Assembly (NCBI RefSeq): GCF_041690465.1
Contig: NZ_JAWLHG010000021.1
Location: 21,139-85,138 of the forward strand
DNA length: 64,000 nt
Direction of reading: 5' to 3'
Source: Falsiroseomonas sp041690465
GTDB taxonomy: Bacteria; Pseudomonadota; Alphaproteobacteria; Acetobacterales; Acetobacteraceae
The notes under the pieces are model-generated. The model ran no database searches. It was not told the origin of the DNA and saw only the letters and a program-made list of their open reading frames with translations. The position numbers and the translations under genes are program-made. Below are positions 52,882 through 60,211 of the stretch, in pieces (positions within the stretch are counted from its first letter, which is position 1; every line of letters begins with the position of its first letter).

Positions 52882-52920
52882 GACCCGAGTTGCCCGGACC
52901 GTGTCCTGGCAGCTCGGGTC
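52882..52920 (+). terminator. Hairpin terminator after the amidase
   Basis: GACCCGAGTTGCC (52882-52894) pairs with GGCAGCTCGGGTC (52908-52920), 12 of 13 bp, with a 13-base loop. Located 15 bases after the amidase stop and followed by CAGCCCTTTC. Confidence 0.6.
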
Positions 52921-52927
52921 CAGCCCT

Positions 52928-52993
52928 TTCGAGCCGGCGATTCGCGCCCTGGCGTGCCCGCCTGCGGCCTGCACACCCAGGGCGATCGCGGGC
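52928..52993 (-). repeat. Dispersed palindromic repeat, copy 3 of 3 (inverted)
   Basis: Reverse-complement of the copy at 42941-43006; read that way the two align over about 66 bases with one indel and roughly nine in ten matching positions by eye. Same stem CGCCCTGGCGTGC at 52945-52957. Sits after the amidase terminator and before the next acetyltransferase. Confidence 0.75.
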
Positions 52994-53049
52994 CAGGCGC
53001 ATCAATCGGCAACTTGCGGCGCCGCGGGCGGCGCATTAAGCGGCGCACC

Positions 53050-53571
53050 ATGCTGATCCGCGACGCCACCGCCGCCGACATCCCTGCGCTGACCGCGATC
53101 TACGCGCATCACGTGCTGCACGGCACCGGCACCTTCGAGGAGGTGCCGCCGACCGAGGCGGAGATGACCGAGCGCCTGGCGCGCGTGCAGGAGCGCGGCT
53201 GGGCCTGGCTGGTGGCCGAGGCGCCGGACGGCACGCTGCTCGGCTATGCCTACTACACGCAGTTCCTCGAGCGCTCCGGCTATCGGCATTGCGCGGAGAA
53301 CGCGATCTATGTGCGCGACGACGTGCGCGGGCAGGGCGTCGGCAAGGCGCTGGTGCAGGCGCTGCTCGACCGTGCGACGGCGGCCGGCTTCCGGCAGATG
53401 CTGGCGGTGATCGGCGATGCGGAGAATGTCGGCTCGATCGGCCTGCACGTCTCGCTCGGCTTCCGCCAGGCGGGGGTGCTGAAGGCGGTCGGGCTGAAGT
53501 TCGGGGCCTGGGTGGATGTGATGCTGATGCAGCACAGCCTCGGCGAGGGCGACCGCAGCCTGCCGGATTGA
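53050..53571 (+). CDS. GNAT-family acetyltransferase, phosphinothricin-acetyltransferase-like
   Basis: 173 residues. MLIRDATAADIPALTAIYAHHVLHGTGTFEEVPPTEAEM is the N-terminus typical of the Pat/Bar-like group. Acetyl-CoA site RDDVRGQGVGKALVQALLDRA and then ENVGSIGLHVSLGFRQAG. These acetylate phosphinothricin, methionine sulfone/sulfoximine or similar analogues. No strong ribosome site is visible, but the start fits the family. Confidence 0.87.
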   Translation: MLIRDATAADIPALTAIYAHHVLHGTGTFEEVPPTEAEMTERLARVQERGWAWLVAEAPDGTLLGYAYYTQFLERSGYRHCAENAIYVRDDVRGQGVGKALVQALLDRATAAGFRQMLAVIGDAENVGSIGLHVSLGFRQAGVLKAVGLKFGAWVDVMLMQHSLGEGDRSLPD

Positions 53572-53657
53572 GGCGGGCGAGGCCGCGAATGCGGCCCGCG
53601 CGGAGCCGGGCGAGCGGCTTGCGGCTCCGCCGCGAGGGGCGCACGGCGATTGGGGCC

Positions 53658-54047
53658 TCAGAAGAGGGCGCGCAGCGCGATCACCAGCAGCGCGAGGCCC
53701 CACAGCCCGATCGAGAGCAGGCTGACGCGTTCGGCATGCCAGACCAGGCGGCGGCGCATCATCCGCCGCAGATGCTGCTGCACCTCCTGCTTCGGGCGTT
53801 GGCGCACCAGTTCCGGCACCAGGTCGTTGAGGGTGAGCCAGACCTCGCTGTGACGCATGTCGCGGCGCGGCGCGTGCCAGGCGGCGAGCAGCATCGCCAC
53901 CACGGTCAGCGCCACCAGGCTCGCCCCCGCGCGGAGCGCCAGCGGCAGGTCGAAGGAGAGCGCGAGCATCACCATCCCGACAGCCAGCCCGGCGAAGCCG
54001 AGCCCGCGACGGATGCAGCGGTCTGTCACGATCTCCAGCGGATCCAT
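53658..54047 (-). CDS. Hypothetical membrane protein with about three membrane segments
   Basis: 129 residues from ATG 54047. Hydrophobic segments at about 14-31, 37-57 and 107-127, with a basic region between (EVQQHLRRMMRRRLVW). No family recognised. Opposite in direction to the Pat-like gene and 86 bases away; 212 bases downstream of the Rrf2 gene on the same strand, so possibly the same transcript. Confidence 0.65.
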   Translation of the reverse strand: MDPLEIVTDRCIRRGLGFAGLAVGMVMLALSFDLPLALRAGASLVALTVVAMLLAAWHAPRRDMRHSEVWLTLNDLVPELVRQRPKQEVQQHLRRMMRRRLVWHAERVSLLSIGLWGLALLVIALRALF

Positions 54048-54259
54048 TGGCCGGCTCCAGGTTTCGGGACCGCTCCAGCATGGCGGCGGCGCCACGCGGC
54101 ATACAATGGAAAAGTCCGCACCGGCGCCCCCGGTTGCCTGGAGCAGATCGCCGCGGCGCGGATTCGCCCGGAGGCGTCAATCGGAGCCGCAGACGACCAG
54201 CGGGAGCGCAGCCCGGTTCAGATCAGGCGCACGCTGGCCCTGGCCCCATCAGGAAACTG

Positions 54260-54682
54260 TCAGCCGGCGGCCGCAAGCTGCTCCTGCAAGTCGCGCAGCG
54301 TGGTCTGCGCCAGGCGCTGCTCCATCGCCCGCTCCGCCTCATCGAGCGTCGCGCGCAGCAGCCCCGGCACGGCACGGCCAAGCGCATCGCCGCCGCGCTG
54401 CGGGCCGCGATGGGTGGGCAGCAGGGGCAGGCCCGACCGGCGCATGGCGGCCCAGACATCGGCCAGCGTTATGGCCTCCGGCGGCCGTGCCAGCTCGGCG
54501 CCGCCGGGACCGCGGCGGATCCGCAGCAGGCCGGCGCGGGCGAGCTGCCCGGCAAGCCGGCGGATCACGACCGGGTTCGTCCCGACGCTCTCTGCGATCC
54601 GGCCGCTGGTTGCCTGGCCCCCGGGCTCGTTGGCCAGCAGCAGCAGGATGTGGATGGCGACGGCGAAGCGGGTGGCGACCAT
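54260..54682 (-). CDS. Rrf2-family transcriptional regulator without cluster cysteines
   Basis: 140 residues. Winged-helix Rrf2 pattern: MVATRFAVAIHILLLLANEPGGQATSGRIAESVGTNPVVIRRLAGQLARAGLLRIRRGPGGAELARP. None of the cysteines that bind iron-sulfur clusters in IscR/NsrR is present, as in YwnA-like members. It probably senses something other than an Fe-S cluster. It is divergent from mmcB with 93 bases between. Confidence 0.85.
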   Translation of the reverse strand: MVATRFAVAIHILLLLANEPGGQATSGRIAESVGTNPVVIRRLAGQLARAGLLRIRRGPGGAELARPPEAITLADVWAAMRRSGLPLLPTHRGPQRGGDALGRAVPGLLRATLDEAERAMEQRLAQTTLRDLQEQLAAAG

Positions 54683-54760
54683 GACGAAGGTTCACGCGCG
54701 CTGCGGGCAGCGGTTCCGCGCCCGGTCGCATGCCGAGGCGGCCGGGCTTGACGATCCCGC

Positions 54761-54775
54761 GAACGGAGCGCGAAC
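54761..54775 (+). promoter_or_regulatory. LexA (SOS) box immediately upstream of mmcB
   Basis: GAACGGAGCGCGAAC is an exact GAAC-N7-GAAC site that ends directly at the ATG at 54776. A TTGACG -35-like element lies at 54748-54753. If the -10 is about 18 bases further (54772-54777), transcription would begin near 54784, making the second ATG (54785) a leaderless start. SOS control of mmcB is known in Caulobacter-like bacteria. Confidence 0.75.
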
Positions 54776-55264
54776 ATGAGGCCTATGTCCGCCGCCTTCT
54801 CGCCACCGCCCGCTGCCCGCACGCTGGGCGTCTGCCGCGCCGCGGCGCGCTTCTGCGCGCTGCGCGGCTGGGCGCCGGTGACCGAGATGCCGCTGCCGAA
54901 CGGCCGCCGCGCCGACATACTCGCGCTGCAGCCCGATGGCGGGTTCGTGGTCATCGAGGTCAAGTCCTGCGCCCGGGATTTCCTGACCGATTCCAAATGG
55001 CCCGAGTATCGCGACTTCTGCGACCGCCTCTACTTCGCGGTGGATCTGGATTTCCCGCAGGAGATCATTCCCGGCGAGGTCGGGTTGCTGGTGACCGATG
55101 GCCCCGATGCGCATCTGTTGCGGGAGGCGCCGTCGCATGCCCTGGCGGCCGCCCGCCGCAAGGCGCTGCTGCATCGTTACGCCGTGACCGCCGCTGGGCG
55201 CCTCGCGGCGCTGCAAGACCCGGTCGGGCTCGCTGAACTCCGCGCGGCGCTGCGGGTCGAGTAG
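54776..55264 (+). CDS. mmcB: MmcB-family DNA repair protein
   Basis: 162 residues. NGRRADILALQPDGGFVVIEVKSCARDFLTDSKWPEYRDFCDRLYFAV is the PD-(D/E)XK-like core of MmcB, with Asp in RADI and Glu-x-Lys in IEVKS. Known in alphaproteobacteria as an SOS gene that helps survival of alkylation/crosslink damage. The LexA box overlaps the start. ATG 54785 is a possible true start (see regulatory site). A 352-base AT-rich gap follows. Confidence 0.88.
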   Translation: MRPMSAAFSPPPAARTLGVCRAAARFCALRGWAPVTEMPLPNGRRADILALQPDGGFVVIEVKSCARDFLTDSKWPEYRDFCDRLYFAVDLDFPQEIIPGEVGLLVTDGPDAHLLREAPSHALAAARRKALLHRYAVTAAGRLAALQDPVGLAELRAALRVE

Positions 55265-55616
55265 CCGCGCGGCACGCGCGCACCGTGCGGGGCCGCTCGC
55301 CACGACCCCCGTGGACCGGAAGAACCTGCCGAAGATGCCTGCAGCGTTACAGCCCGCCATGCCACGCCTCTCGCAATGTCGCCAAGTGCATACGACCTCG
55401 CGAACGAATGCGCTATAGCACATCAGCAGAATTAGCGGTGCTTATCTCAATGATATCAATATAATGGAACAAGAAGATAATGGGATAGGAAGTAACCAAC
55501 CCCGTTTCATCGCATTATTGTTTCGATGACGGACGGGATACCACCATGGCGAGGACGGGTGCCGCGCCGGGTGATGCCCGCCGCGGTACGCCCACGGCTC
55601 ACGCAATCCCCTTGGG
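55265..55616. other. AT-rich convergent gap without a clear gene
   Basis: Between the stops of mmcB (+) and hldE (-). The part at about 55385-55530 is clearly less GC-rich than the rest of the window, with TGATATCA and a TATAAT-like stretch at about 55467. A 21-codon frame (MEQEDNGIGSNQ...) starts in it but has no ribosome site. Because both flanking genes end here, promoters are not required. An sRNA, a short foreign insertion or a remnant is possible. Confidence 0.5.
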
Positions 55617-57107
55617 TCAGCCCTTGATCCGGGCGACTGTCGCGCTGGTGCTCTGGCCCGGCAGCAACTCCGCGAGCTTCACCGTGCCGCCCCATTCCGG
55701 CAGCAGGTCGCCGCCGACCACCTGGCCGAGCGCATAGTCGGCGCCCTTCACCAGCACATCGGGCCGCAGCAGGCGGATCAGATCGACCGGCGTGTCCTCC
55801 TCGAACACGGTCACCAGGTCCACCGAGGCGAGGCTGGCCAGCACCGCCGCGCGCGCCGCCTCGCCCTGGATCGGCCGCGACTCGCCCTTCAGCCGCTTCA
55901 CCGAGGCATCCGAGTTCAGCCCCACCACCAGCCGGTCGCACCAGCCGCGCGCCTGTTCCAGCAGGTGCACATGGCCGGGATGCAGCAGGTCGAAGCAGCC
56001 ATTGGTGAAGCCGATGCGCCAGCCGCGGCGCCGCCAGCGCTCCACCTGCTCCGCCGCCTGGGCGCGGCCGACCACCTTGCGCAACGCGCCGCGCTCGGGC
56101 GTCAGCGCCTCCAGCAGGTCGCTCTCGCGCGCCACCGCGGTGCCGATCTTGCCGACCACGATGCCGGCCGCGATGTTGGCCAGCCGCGCCGCCACCGGCA
56201 CGGCGAGCCCGGCTGCCAGCCCGGCGGCGGCCACCGCCACCACCGTGTCGCCGGCGCCCGAGACGTCGTGCACCTCCGGCGCCTCGGCCGGGAAGTGGCG
56301 GACGGCATCGGCCTCCACCAGTGTCATCCCGTCCTCGCTGCGGGTCACCAGGATGGCGCCGAAGCCATGTGCCGCGAGCAGCGCCTGCGCCGCCTCGACC
56401 AGCGCCGCGTCGTCGTCCAGCTTGCGGCCGGTGGCCAGCGCCAGCTCGGCGCGATTCGGCGTGATCAGGTCGGCGCCGGCATAGCGGCCGTAGTCGGCGC
56501 CCTTCGGGTCCACCACCACCCGCCGCCCGGCGGCATGGGCGGCGGCGATCAGGCGCTGGCAGGTGTCGCCGCTCAGCACGCCCTTCTGGTAGTCCGACAG
56601 CACCATCACCGTGGTCGCCGCCACCGCATCCGCCGCGATGCGCACCATCCGCTCCGCCAGGCGCTCGTGGATCGGGGCCGGCTGCTCGTGGTCGGCGCGC
56701 AGCAATTGCTGGCCGGCGGCGATGAAGCGTGTCTTGGTCGTGGTGGCGCGGCCGCCCTGCACCAGCAGCCACGGCTCGACATTCGGCTGGCCGCCGATCA
56801 GCCCGGTGAGGTCGCTGCCCGCCTGGTCGTCGCCGACCACCGAGACGAAGGCCACCGCCGCGCCCAGTGCCGTGAGGTTGCGCACCACGTTGCCCGCGCC
56901 CCCCGGCATCGCCACCTCGCGCTCCACCGCGATGACGGCGACGGGCGCTTCCGGGCTGACGCGCTGCACGCGCCCATAGACGTAGCGGTCGAGCATCGCG
57001 TCGCCCACCACCAGCACGGAGGCGCGGCGAAGCTGGCGGACCGCATCGGCGAGCTCCGCGACGGGGATCTCGGGCATCGGGCGGTCGGCGGGCGCGGGGC
57101 CTTGCAT
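55617..57107 (-). CDS. hldE: Bifunctional heptose kinase/adenylyltransferase
   Basis: 496 residues. N-terminal PfkB-type kinase (about 1-330) phosphorylates D-glycero-beta-D-manno-heptose 7-phosphate; the anion-hole motif is in VSGAGDTVVAVA and PGGAGNVV lies near residue 68. The C-terminal nucleotidyltransferase (about 350-496) with FTNGCFDLLHPGHVHLL transfers AMP to heptose 1-phosphate. Together they make ADP-heptose for lipopolysaccharide core. Start at 57107 has TAGGG 8 bases upstream; MPEIPV at 57077 is an alternative. Confidence 0.93.
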   Translation of the reverse strand: MQGPAPADRPMPEIPVAELADAVRQLRRASVLVVGDAMLDRYVYGRVQRVSPEAPVAVIAVEREVAMPGGAGNVVRNLTALGAAVAFVSVVGDDQAGSDLTGLIGGQPNVEPWLLVQGGRATTTKTRFIAAGQQLLRADHEQPAPIHERLAERMVRIAADAVAATTVMVLSDYQKGVLSGDTCQRLIAAAHAAGRRVVVDPKGADYGRYAGADLITPNRAELALATGRKLDDDAALVEAAQALLAAHGFGAILVTRSEDGMTLVEADAVRHFPAEAPEVHDVSGAGDTVVAVAAAGLAAGLAVPVAARLANIAAGIVVGKIGTAVARESDLLEALTPERGALRKVVGRAQAAEQVERWRRRGWRIGFTNGCFDLLHPGHVHLLEQARGWCDRLVVGLNSDASVKRLKGESRPIQGEAARAAVLASLASVDLVTVFEEDTPVDLIRLLRPDVLVKGADYALGQVVGGDLLPEWGGTVKLAELLPGQSTSATVARIKG

Positions 57108-57166
57108 GTTAACGCCCTAGCCCAGCCGGCCATTGCGGCGCAAGGCAAGGCGGCTTTCATGGCCTT

Positions 57167-57880
57167 TCATGCGAACAGGAAGCCCACGCGCTCACCCTCC
57201 AGCACCGCGCAGGTCAAGGGGCCGCCGAACACCGCGCCGGTATCGATGCCGATCCGATGCGGCAGCACCTCCGGCCCGTCGGCGGGGGTGTGGCCGTGCA
57301 CCACCACTGCCGGCAGGCGCCCCCGCCACGAGAGGAAGGGCTCGCGGATCCAGGCAAGGTCCATCGGGTCCTGCCGGTCCAGCGGCAGGTCCGGCCGCAC
57401 CCCGGCATGGGCGAAGAAGTAGCCGCCCAGCGCCAGGCTCGGCCGCAGCCGGCGCAGCAGGGCCATGTCGGCCTCCGGCACCGCATCCCAGCTGCCGAGA
57501 TCGTGCTCGTCAGCGCCATAGCTCTCGAGCGTCGCGCCGCCGCCATTGTCGAGCCAGAAGCCAACCACATCCGCGTCGGCGCGCGGGTCCAGCGCGGCGA
57601 GCATCATCTGCTCGTGGTTGCCGATCAGGTTGACGACCGCCGCCCCCGGCAGAGGCGAGGGGCCGCGCAACATCGCCAGGACCCCGGCGCTGTCCGGCCC
57701 GCGGTCCACATAGTCGCCGAGATGCACCAGCAGCAGCCGCGCGGCGGGGCTGGCCGCGGCATGGGCGGCGATCTCGGCGTGCAGCGCGGCCAGCCGCCGG
57801 GCGCAGCCATGGCTGTCGCCGACGGCATAGACACGCACCCCGTCCGGCAACCAGCCGGGGGATAAGGATTCGGCAAGCAT
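57167..57880 (-). CDS. Serine/threonine-type metallophosphatase
   Basis: 237 residues from ATG 57880. Metallophosphatase motifs: VGDSHGC (GDxHG), LVHLGDYVDRGPDS (GDxVDRG), LIGNHEQM (GNHE), HAGVRPDL and HGHT. Two-metal PPP-like/ApaH-related phosphatases dephosphorylate proteins or dinucleotides. It is 59 bases upstream of hldE on the same strand, though a role in heptose metabolism is unproven, since a dedicated GmhB-type phosphatase would look different. The longer upstream frame to 57997 is not needed. Confidence 0.87.
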   Translation of the reverse strand: MLAESLSPGWLPDGVRVYAVGDSHGCARRLAALHAEIAAHAAASPAARLLLVHLGDYVDRGPDSAGVLAMLRGPSPLPGAAVVNLIGNHEQMMLAALDPRADADVVGFWLDNGGGATLESYGADEHDLGSWDAVPEADMALLRRLRPSLALGGYFFAHAGVRPDLPLDRQDPMDLAWIREPFLSWRGRLPAVVVHGHTPADGPEVLPHRIGIDTGAVFGGPLTCAVLEGERVGFLFA

Positions 57881-57944
57881 CGCGGAGGCAACGTAGCGTG
57901 CCCGCGGCAAGACGTCGCCACCCGCCGGGCCCGGCGGGAGACAC

Positions 57945-59042
57945 ATGCCCGGCACACAGCTTTCCGCCCCCCAGGGGACCAGCCAGCGGGCCGGCATCCG
58001 CCCGATGCCGCCACCGGCGCCCGCCGCGGCCGAGGGCGCGGTCGAAGGCGCGCTCCATCGCGCGCTGCGCCAGGCGATCCGGCAGAAGGCCGGCGGCGTG
58101 GTGCTGCGGATCGAGGAGCCGGCGCCGCATCGTCGCCGGGTTGCCCGCGCGCTGTTGCAGGAGGGCGCACTGGTCGCCGGTGGGCAGGTGGTGGACGGGC
58201 CGGGCGGCGACCTGCTGCTGGTCGGCGCCGCCGCCGCCCGCGCCGAGCGGCTTCGCGCCCTGCTGGAACGCCTGGTCGGACCGGCCGCCAGCCAGCTCTT
58301 CTCGCTGGAACGCGACCGCGCCGCGCTGCTCGCCTATGCCGCCGGCGGCGGCCTCGCCGCGCCGGAGAAGCTGGCGGACGGACCCGGGCTTGCCGGGCTG
58401 GACGGCTTCCTCGACAGCCTGCCGCTCGCCCGCGCAGTGCGGCGGACCACCGGGGTCCTGGTCACCGATGGATCGCTGCGTCCCGCCTTCCTGCGGCTGG
58501 AGGCGGGGCGGGCGGAGATCGCCACCCTGCTCGGCGCGCTCGGCAGCGATGCCGACCTGCTGGACCACGCGGTGCACCGCATCTCGCTGCGGCTGCTGGC
58601 GGCGCTGGCCGACCCGGCGGAGGCACGCAAGCTGCTCGGCCCCGCGCGGCCGCCGCGGCTGCACCTGCCGCTCCCCGAACTCCTGGCCGAAGGCGGAGCC
58701 GGCCCGCCGGCGCCGCCCGGACGGCTGGTCGCCACCCTGCCCCTGGCCGCCCTGGCCGATCCACCGGCGCTCGCGGCCCGCGAGGCGGCGCTGCAGGCCG
58801 CCGGGATCGCGCTGGAACTCGACGGGCTGGACGCCGCTTCGCTCGCGCTGCTCTCGCCCGCGTCCCTGCCCGCGAGCCTGCTTCGCCTGCACTGGTCGCC
58901 GGCCCTGGCCGAGCCGGCCGCACTGGCCGCGCTGCGCGAGCTGGACCCTGCACGGCTGGTGCTGGCCGGCGCCGGGACGGAGGCGGCGATCGGCTTCGCC
59001 ACCGCGCTCGGCATCTCCCTCATCGAGGCGCCGGCATCGTGA
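57945..59042 (+). CDS. Degenerate EAL-like protein, first of a pair
   Basis: 365 residues, no signal. The C-terminal segment LLRLHWSPALAEPAALAALRELDPARLVLAGAGTEAAIGF aligns by eye with the end of the next gene (LLRLRWDTGL..., VVLTGVDRPAAIAW), and so with the end of an EAL domain, but no EAL, DDFG or metal ligand is recognisable. The N-terminal half is Ala/Leu/Arg-rich without a known domain. GGGAGACAC precedes the ATG. Its stop overlaps the GTG start of the second protein (GTGA). Probably a non-catalytic regulator or partner in c-di-GMP signalling, by inference. Confidence 0.5.
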   Translation: MPGTQLSAPQGTSQRAGIRPMPPPAPAAAEGAVEGALHRALRQAIRQKAGGVVLRIEEPAPHRRRVARALLQEGALVAGGQVVDGPGGDLLLVGAAAARAERLRALLERLVGPAASQLFSLERDRAALLAYAAGGGLAAPEKLADGPGLAGLDGFLDSLPLARAVRRTTGVLVTDGSLRPAFLRLEAGRAEIATLLGALGSDADLLDHAVHRISLRLLAALADPAEARKLLGPARPPRLHLPLPELLAEGGAGPPAPPGRLVATLPLAALADPPALAAREAALQAAGIALELDGLDAASLALLSPASLPASLLRLHWSPALAEPAALAALRELDPARLVLAGAGTEAAIGFATALGISLIEAPAS

Positions 59043-60199
59043 ACCTGTTCGCCCGGCTCGCCGGCCGCCGCGCCGGCACAAGCGATGCGGTGGAGCTGTC
59101 CGCCCTGGTGCGCGAGAGCGTCGCCGCCGATGCGGCGCGCGAGGTGCTGCATCTCAGGCTCGGCGAGCTGGCGCCCGCGATGCGCCGTCCGCACCACCGC
59201 CGGCTGCTGCGCGATGCGCTGGAAGCCTCGCTCGCCGCCGCCCGCACCCGCATCTTCGACCTGCCGAACGGCGACCTGGTGGCGGTCTCCCGCGTGCCGG
59301 CACCGGACCTGCAGGAGGCGCATGCCGCGCTGCTGCGCAGCCTCGACGCCGCCTCGGGCAGCGCGGTGCGCCGGCTCCGCCTGCCGGAGGAGGCGGCGCG
59401 GCTGCTCAGCGCCACCGCGGAGAGCCTCGGGCTGGAACCCGTGGCCTCCGCCGCGACGGCCGCGCTGCCGGCCTGCCAGGCGCTCGGCAGCGCCGACCTG
59501 GCGGCGGCGGAGCGCGCCCTCGCCTCCGCGGACCTGGAGCCGGTGACGCTGGCGCAGCAGGTCTGCCGGCTCGATCCGGAGAGCGGCGCCGTCGAGACCG
59601 CCTGGGAGGATCGGCGGATCGCCTGGCCGGCGCTGGCCGCCGCCGTGCTGCCGGGCCGCGACCTGGCCGCCACGCCGGGGCTGTTGCGCCGCCTCGCGCG
59701 GCTGGCGGAGGCGCGGATGCTGGCGGAGCTGGCGCGGCCGGCGGCGCAGCTCGGCTGGCGACCGATCGGGCTGCCGCTGGCGCCCGCCACGGTGGAAAGC
59801 CCCGCCTTCGCCCGCTTCGCCGAGGCCCTCCCGACCGGTCGCCGCGCCGAGGTGGTGGTGGCGCTGCGGCCGGCGGAGCTGCTGGCCGACCCTGCCGCCG
59901 CCCTGCGGATGGCGCCGGCGCTGCGCGCGCGCGGCATCCGGCTGGCGCTGGACGATGCCGCCGCCGGCCTGCTGCCGCTGCTGCCGCCCGAGCGGCTTGG
60001 ACTGGACCTCCTGCGCCTGCGCTGGGACACCGGCCTGCCCGCCGCGGCGCCGCCCGCCCTCCTCCGGCTGCTGGAGGCCGATCCCGACAGCGTGGTGCTG
60101 ACCGGGGTGGACCGCCCCGCCGCCATCGCCTGGGGGTGGGAGGCCGGCATCCGGCTGTTCCAGGGGCCGCTGGTGGAGAAGCGGCGGCGCGGGCTTTGA
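59039..60199 (+). CDS. Degenerate EAL-domain protein, second of a pair
   Basis: 386 residues. The C-terminal half resembles an EAL domain: RGIRLALDDAAAGLLPLLPPERLGLDLLRLRWD (DD at 305-306, where DDFGTG is expected) and VVLTGVDRPAAIAWGWEAGIRLFQGPLV (QG at 375-376, where AEGVET...QGY is expected). The EAL glutamate and the VET glutamate are not present, so phosphodiesterase activity is unlikely. GTG start overlaps the previous stop. It faces the intact GGDEF-EAL gene, 12 bases apart, and may bind c-di-GMP or that enzyme. Confidence 0.65.
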   Translation: MNLFARLAGRRAGTSDAVELSALVRESVAADAAREVLHLRLGELAPAMRRPHHRRLLRDALEASLAAARTRIFDLPNGDLVAVSRVPAPDLQEAHAALLRSLDAASGSAVRRLRLPEEAARLLSATAESLGLEPVASAATAALPACQALGSADLAAAERALASADLEPVTLAQQVCRLDPESGAVETAWEDRRIAWPALAAAVLPGRDLAATPGLLRRLARLAEARMLAELARPAAQLGWRPIGLPLAPATVESPAFARFAEALPTGRRAEVVVALRPAELLADPAAALRMAPALRARGIRLALDDAAAGLLPLLPPERLGLDLLRLRWDTGLPAAAPPALLRLLEADPDSVVLTGVDRPAAIAWGWEAGIRLFQGPLVEKRRRGL

Positions 60200-60211
60200 C
60201 CTGCGCGCCGC

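Noticed and set aside
50097..53039. 980-codon open frame on the plus strand
   Set aside because: Runs through fpr, the acetyltransferase and the amidase in the wrong frame and shows only Gly/Arg/Ala-rich text.
55473..55540. 21-codon frame MEQEDNGIGSNQ... in the AT-rich gap
   Set aside because: No ribosome site, no similarity and too short to support; kept only as part of the gap description.
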